A program made the translations under genes and the position numbers. Shown here one piece after another: positions 62,145-64,000 of a stretch of DNA of 64,000 nucleotides; position 1 is the first letter of the stretch, and the number at the start of each line of letters is the position of its first letter. A model generated the notes under the pieces. That model was not told the DNA's origin. It made no database searches and saw only the letters and a list, made by a program, of their open reading frames with translations. Source of the stretch: CAWJLS01 sp963843755 (GTDB lineage Bacteria > Acidobacteriota > Thermoanaerobaculia > Multivoradales > DATKCC01); NCBI GenBank assembly GCA_963843755.1, contig CAWJLS010000007.1, positions 62,001-126,000 on the forward strand. The letters are read 5' to 3'.

Positions 62145-64000
62145 ATGCTTTCGTCGTTGCCCCACCGCTTCCGCCCGGCCGCCGGCCGGTTCGTCCTCGT
62201 CGTCCTGGCTCTCCTGTGGGCCGCCGGCAGCGCCGGCGCCGCGGTCCGGAGCCTGCCGATGGCCCCGGCCCCGACCTCGATCGGTGCGCCGGCGCTGAGC
62301 GTGCCCGCCGCGCCGCCGATGCGCATCGCCGAGCAGTTTGGCGTCGAGCCGATGGCGACCATGAGCGAAGCCCGGGTGGGGGCCGTCGACCAGATCCGGG
62401 CCATGGCCACCTGGAACGCGGCCGGCGGCCTGCCGGTCCGGATCGGCTTCTTCCGCCCGCTGCCGCTCGAGCAGACGGTCCGCCTGGACCGCTCCCTGGC
62501 CGGTTCGGCCGCCGGGGTGCGTGCGGGCGGTGCCTACGCCCGTGCCACCGGCACCACCGTCTGGGGGACGGCGGTGCGGGTCGAGGGCTCCTATCGCCTC
62601 CGCCTGCACCTGAGCGACGTCAGCCTGCCGCCGGAGGCGCGGTTGTGGATCTATGCCGAGGACGGCGAGACGGTGGGGCCGTTCGGCAACGAGCTGATCG
62701 ACGACGACAACGAGCTGCTGACGCCGAGCGTCGCCGGGCCGGTGGCCTACCTCGAGGTCGAGCTGCCGCAGAGCGCCCTCGAGAGCGGCAGCGGCTTCGG
62801 TTTCCAGCTCGACAAGGTGGCCGAGATCGTCCGCCTCGGGCCGTCGGGCGAGCCGCTGGTCGAGCCGGCGCCCCGGCCGGAGACCGGCGATTGCGTGATC
62901 GACGCCTCGTGCGTCGACTCGTCGACCTTCCCGGCGATCGGCCCGGTGCGGGCGGCGATCGCCCACCTGGAGTTCCCGGTCGGGCCGTTCCTGGGCCTGT
63001 GCACCGGCAGCCTGCTCAACACGTCCCCCGCCGAGCCGGGCGGCCTGGCCCCGGATCCGCCGCTGCTGACCGCCAACCACTGCTTCGATACCCAGGCGGC
63101 GGCGACCGGTCTGGAGGCGTTCTGGGACTACTCGACGGCGACCTGCGACGGCCCGGCGCCGGATCTGGGCACCCTGCCGCGCACCAACGGCTCGATGCTC
63201 CTGGCCACCGGCATCGTCAGCGACTACACCCTGGTCGATCCGTTCAGCATCCCCGACGGGCGGACCCTCTTGGGGTGGACCGCCACCGCGGACGCCGTCA
63301 CGCCGGGCACGATCGTCCACCGCATCTCCCACCCGGTGCCTCAGGGTGCGATCCTTCCCCAGAGCTACACCCGCTACCGGGTTCTCGGGCCGAGCGACGC
63401 CGCCTTCCAGAGCTGCGGCACGACGGAGGAAGGGCACGAGACGGACGACACCACCAAGTTCCTCCACCTGCAGCCGCTCGACGGCGGGACCTTCGGCGGT
63501 AGCTCCGGCGGTTCGTCGATCACCGACAGCGGCCAGGTGGTCGGTCAGCTCTTCGGTGGCTGCGGTCCCAACCCGAACGACGGCTGCGACGCCTCGAACA
63601 ACGACATCGACGGCGCCTTCCAGACCACCTTCGACCGGATCATGCCGTTCCTGGTCGGCACCGGTACCGAGCCGCCGACCGACCACTGGTTCACCACCTC
63701 AGAGCTGCCGGGGTTCGAGTTCCAGGCGCGGATCACGCCGGAGGCCACGGCCCCGCTGCTCGGTGAGAAGGTCGGCAACTGCTTCGCCGAGAGCATCTGC
63801 ATGAGCGGCGCCCTGTTCGGGCGGCCCGAGGTGGTGGTCAAGGTCATCGGCCCGCGGCCCAACGGCTTCCTGTGGCTGCAGATCAGCCGCTTCACGCCGG
63901 CCGCGGCCGAGGTGTGGGTCCGGCGGACGGCCACCGGCCAGATCAAGTACTACCGGTTGGACGCGGTCGACGCCGACGCCGTCGAGGTTCCGGGCCTCCG
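62145..64000 (+). CDS. Secreted trypsin-like serine protease (3' end outside window)
   Basis: A frame of at least 618 aa from the ATG at 62145, with AAGGAGAG 6 nt upstream, running past the window end without a stop. The signal peptide is about residues 1-33 (FVLVVLALLWAAGSAGA). An N-terminal propeptide-like domain (to about residue 240) precedes the catalytic domain: His in LLTANHCFD, Asp probably in SDYTLVD, and Ser in GGTFGGSSGGSS, near the GxSGG rule, with Cys pairs (CTGSLLN, CGTTEEG). The part after residue ~510 (FTTSELPGFEFQARITPE) is a further domain. Resembles lysyl-endopeptidase-like trypsin-fold proteases. Confidence 0.8.
   Translation, partial: MLSSLPHRFRPAAGRFVLVVLALLWAAGSAGAAVRSLPMAPAPTSIGAPALSVPAAPPMRIAEQFGVEPMATMSEARVGAVDQIRAMATWNAAGGLPVRIGFFRPLPLEQTVRLDRSLAGSAAGVRAGGAYARATGTTVWGTAVRVEGSYRLRLHLSDVSLPPEARLWIYAEDGETVGPFGNELIDDDNELLTPSVAGPVAYLEVELPQSALESGSGFGFQLDKVAEIVRLGPSGEPLVEPAPRPETGDCVIDASCVDSSTFPAIGPVRAAIAHLEFPVGPFLGLCTGSLLNTSPAEPGGLAPDPPLLTANHCFDTQAAATGLEAFWDYSTATCDGPAPDLGTLPRTNGSMLLATGIVSDYTLVDPFSIPDGRTLLGWTATADAVTPGTIVHRISHPVPQGAILPQSYTRYRVLGPSDAAFQSCGTTEEGHETDDTTKFLHLQPLDGGTFGGSSGGSSITDSGQVVGQLFGGCGPNPNDGCDASNNDIDGAFQTTFDRIMPFLVGTGTEPPTDHWFTTSELPGFEFQARITPEATAPLLGEKVGNCFAESICMSGALFGRPEVVVKVIGPRPNGFLWLQISRFTPAAAEVWVRRTATGQIKYYRLDAVDADAVEVPGL

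Overview
The window is very GC-rich DNA with many GTG starts and 4-nt ATGA/GTGA gene overlaps. It comes from a diderm bacterium: it encodes an outer-membrane barrel protein, periplasmic binding proteins, a TonB-like protein and many Sec signal peptides. The large secreted RHS protein, the ECF/ZAS/CHAT operon and the PKD and FG-GAP proteins suit Acidobacteriota (perhaps Thermoanaerobaculia), but that placement is inference; there is no rRNA or marker set here. I see no tRNA, rRNA, CRISPR array or prophage.

Layout. (1) 1-9178: a his-trp supraoperon on the plus strand, hisA(partial)-hisF-hisIE-trpE-trpG-trpD-trpC-trpF-trpB-trpA, almost every junction overlapping; trpB carries a one-base frameshift. 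(2) 9361-11079: a divergent HicB/HicA-like pair, a decayed IS1-type transposase fragment and an alpha/beta hydrolase. (3) 11128-15544 (minus): ECF sigma factor, ZAS anti-sigma factor and a membrane-anchored TPR-CHAT protease, then a secreted seven-blade FG-GAP propeller (15814-17214) and a flavin-reductase-like gene. (4) 18134-23628 (minus): an operon of three secreted proteins (SGNH-like, PKD, Ig/cadherin-like), divergent from an AraC-type regulator.

(5) 24942-41327 is the most unusual part: a duplicated array on the minus strand. It holds one full-length secreted RHS protein and two orphan RHS C-terminal cassettes that share a near-identical core but carry different tips. The orphan tips carry an HExxH (zincin) and an HxHP...SxxD (JAMM/DUF4329-like) signature, and the gene following the full-length RHS carries HELGHH. 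Each orphan is followed by a gene with a signal peptide (candidate periplasmic immunity), then a ~490-bp direct repeat, then a short secreted peptide gene with an IDPDGA motif, a strong hairpin just after its stop, and a Cys-rich TPR protein. The peptide-hairpin-TPR arrangement occurs twice and is the best candidate for an undescribed system. A 48-bp RHS scar at 24942-24989, an internal RHS deletion and an IS66 fragment show repeated recombination.

(6) 41577-54518: NTP transferase, BlaI repressor with a broken BlaR1/M56 partner, M23 peptidase, saccharopine-dehydrogenase-like reductase, SpoU methyltransferase, radical SAM protein, glyoxylate shunt (aceB-aceA), DUF155 protein and an ABC exporter. 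(7) 54570-58836 (minus): a zinc/manganese uptake cluster (His-rich protein, barrel protein, binding protein, permease) lacking its ATPase. (8) 59035-64000: M20 peptidase, YhbY RNA-binding protein, a secreted unknown and a trypsin-like protease running off the end.
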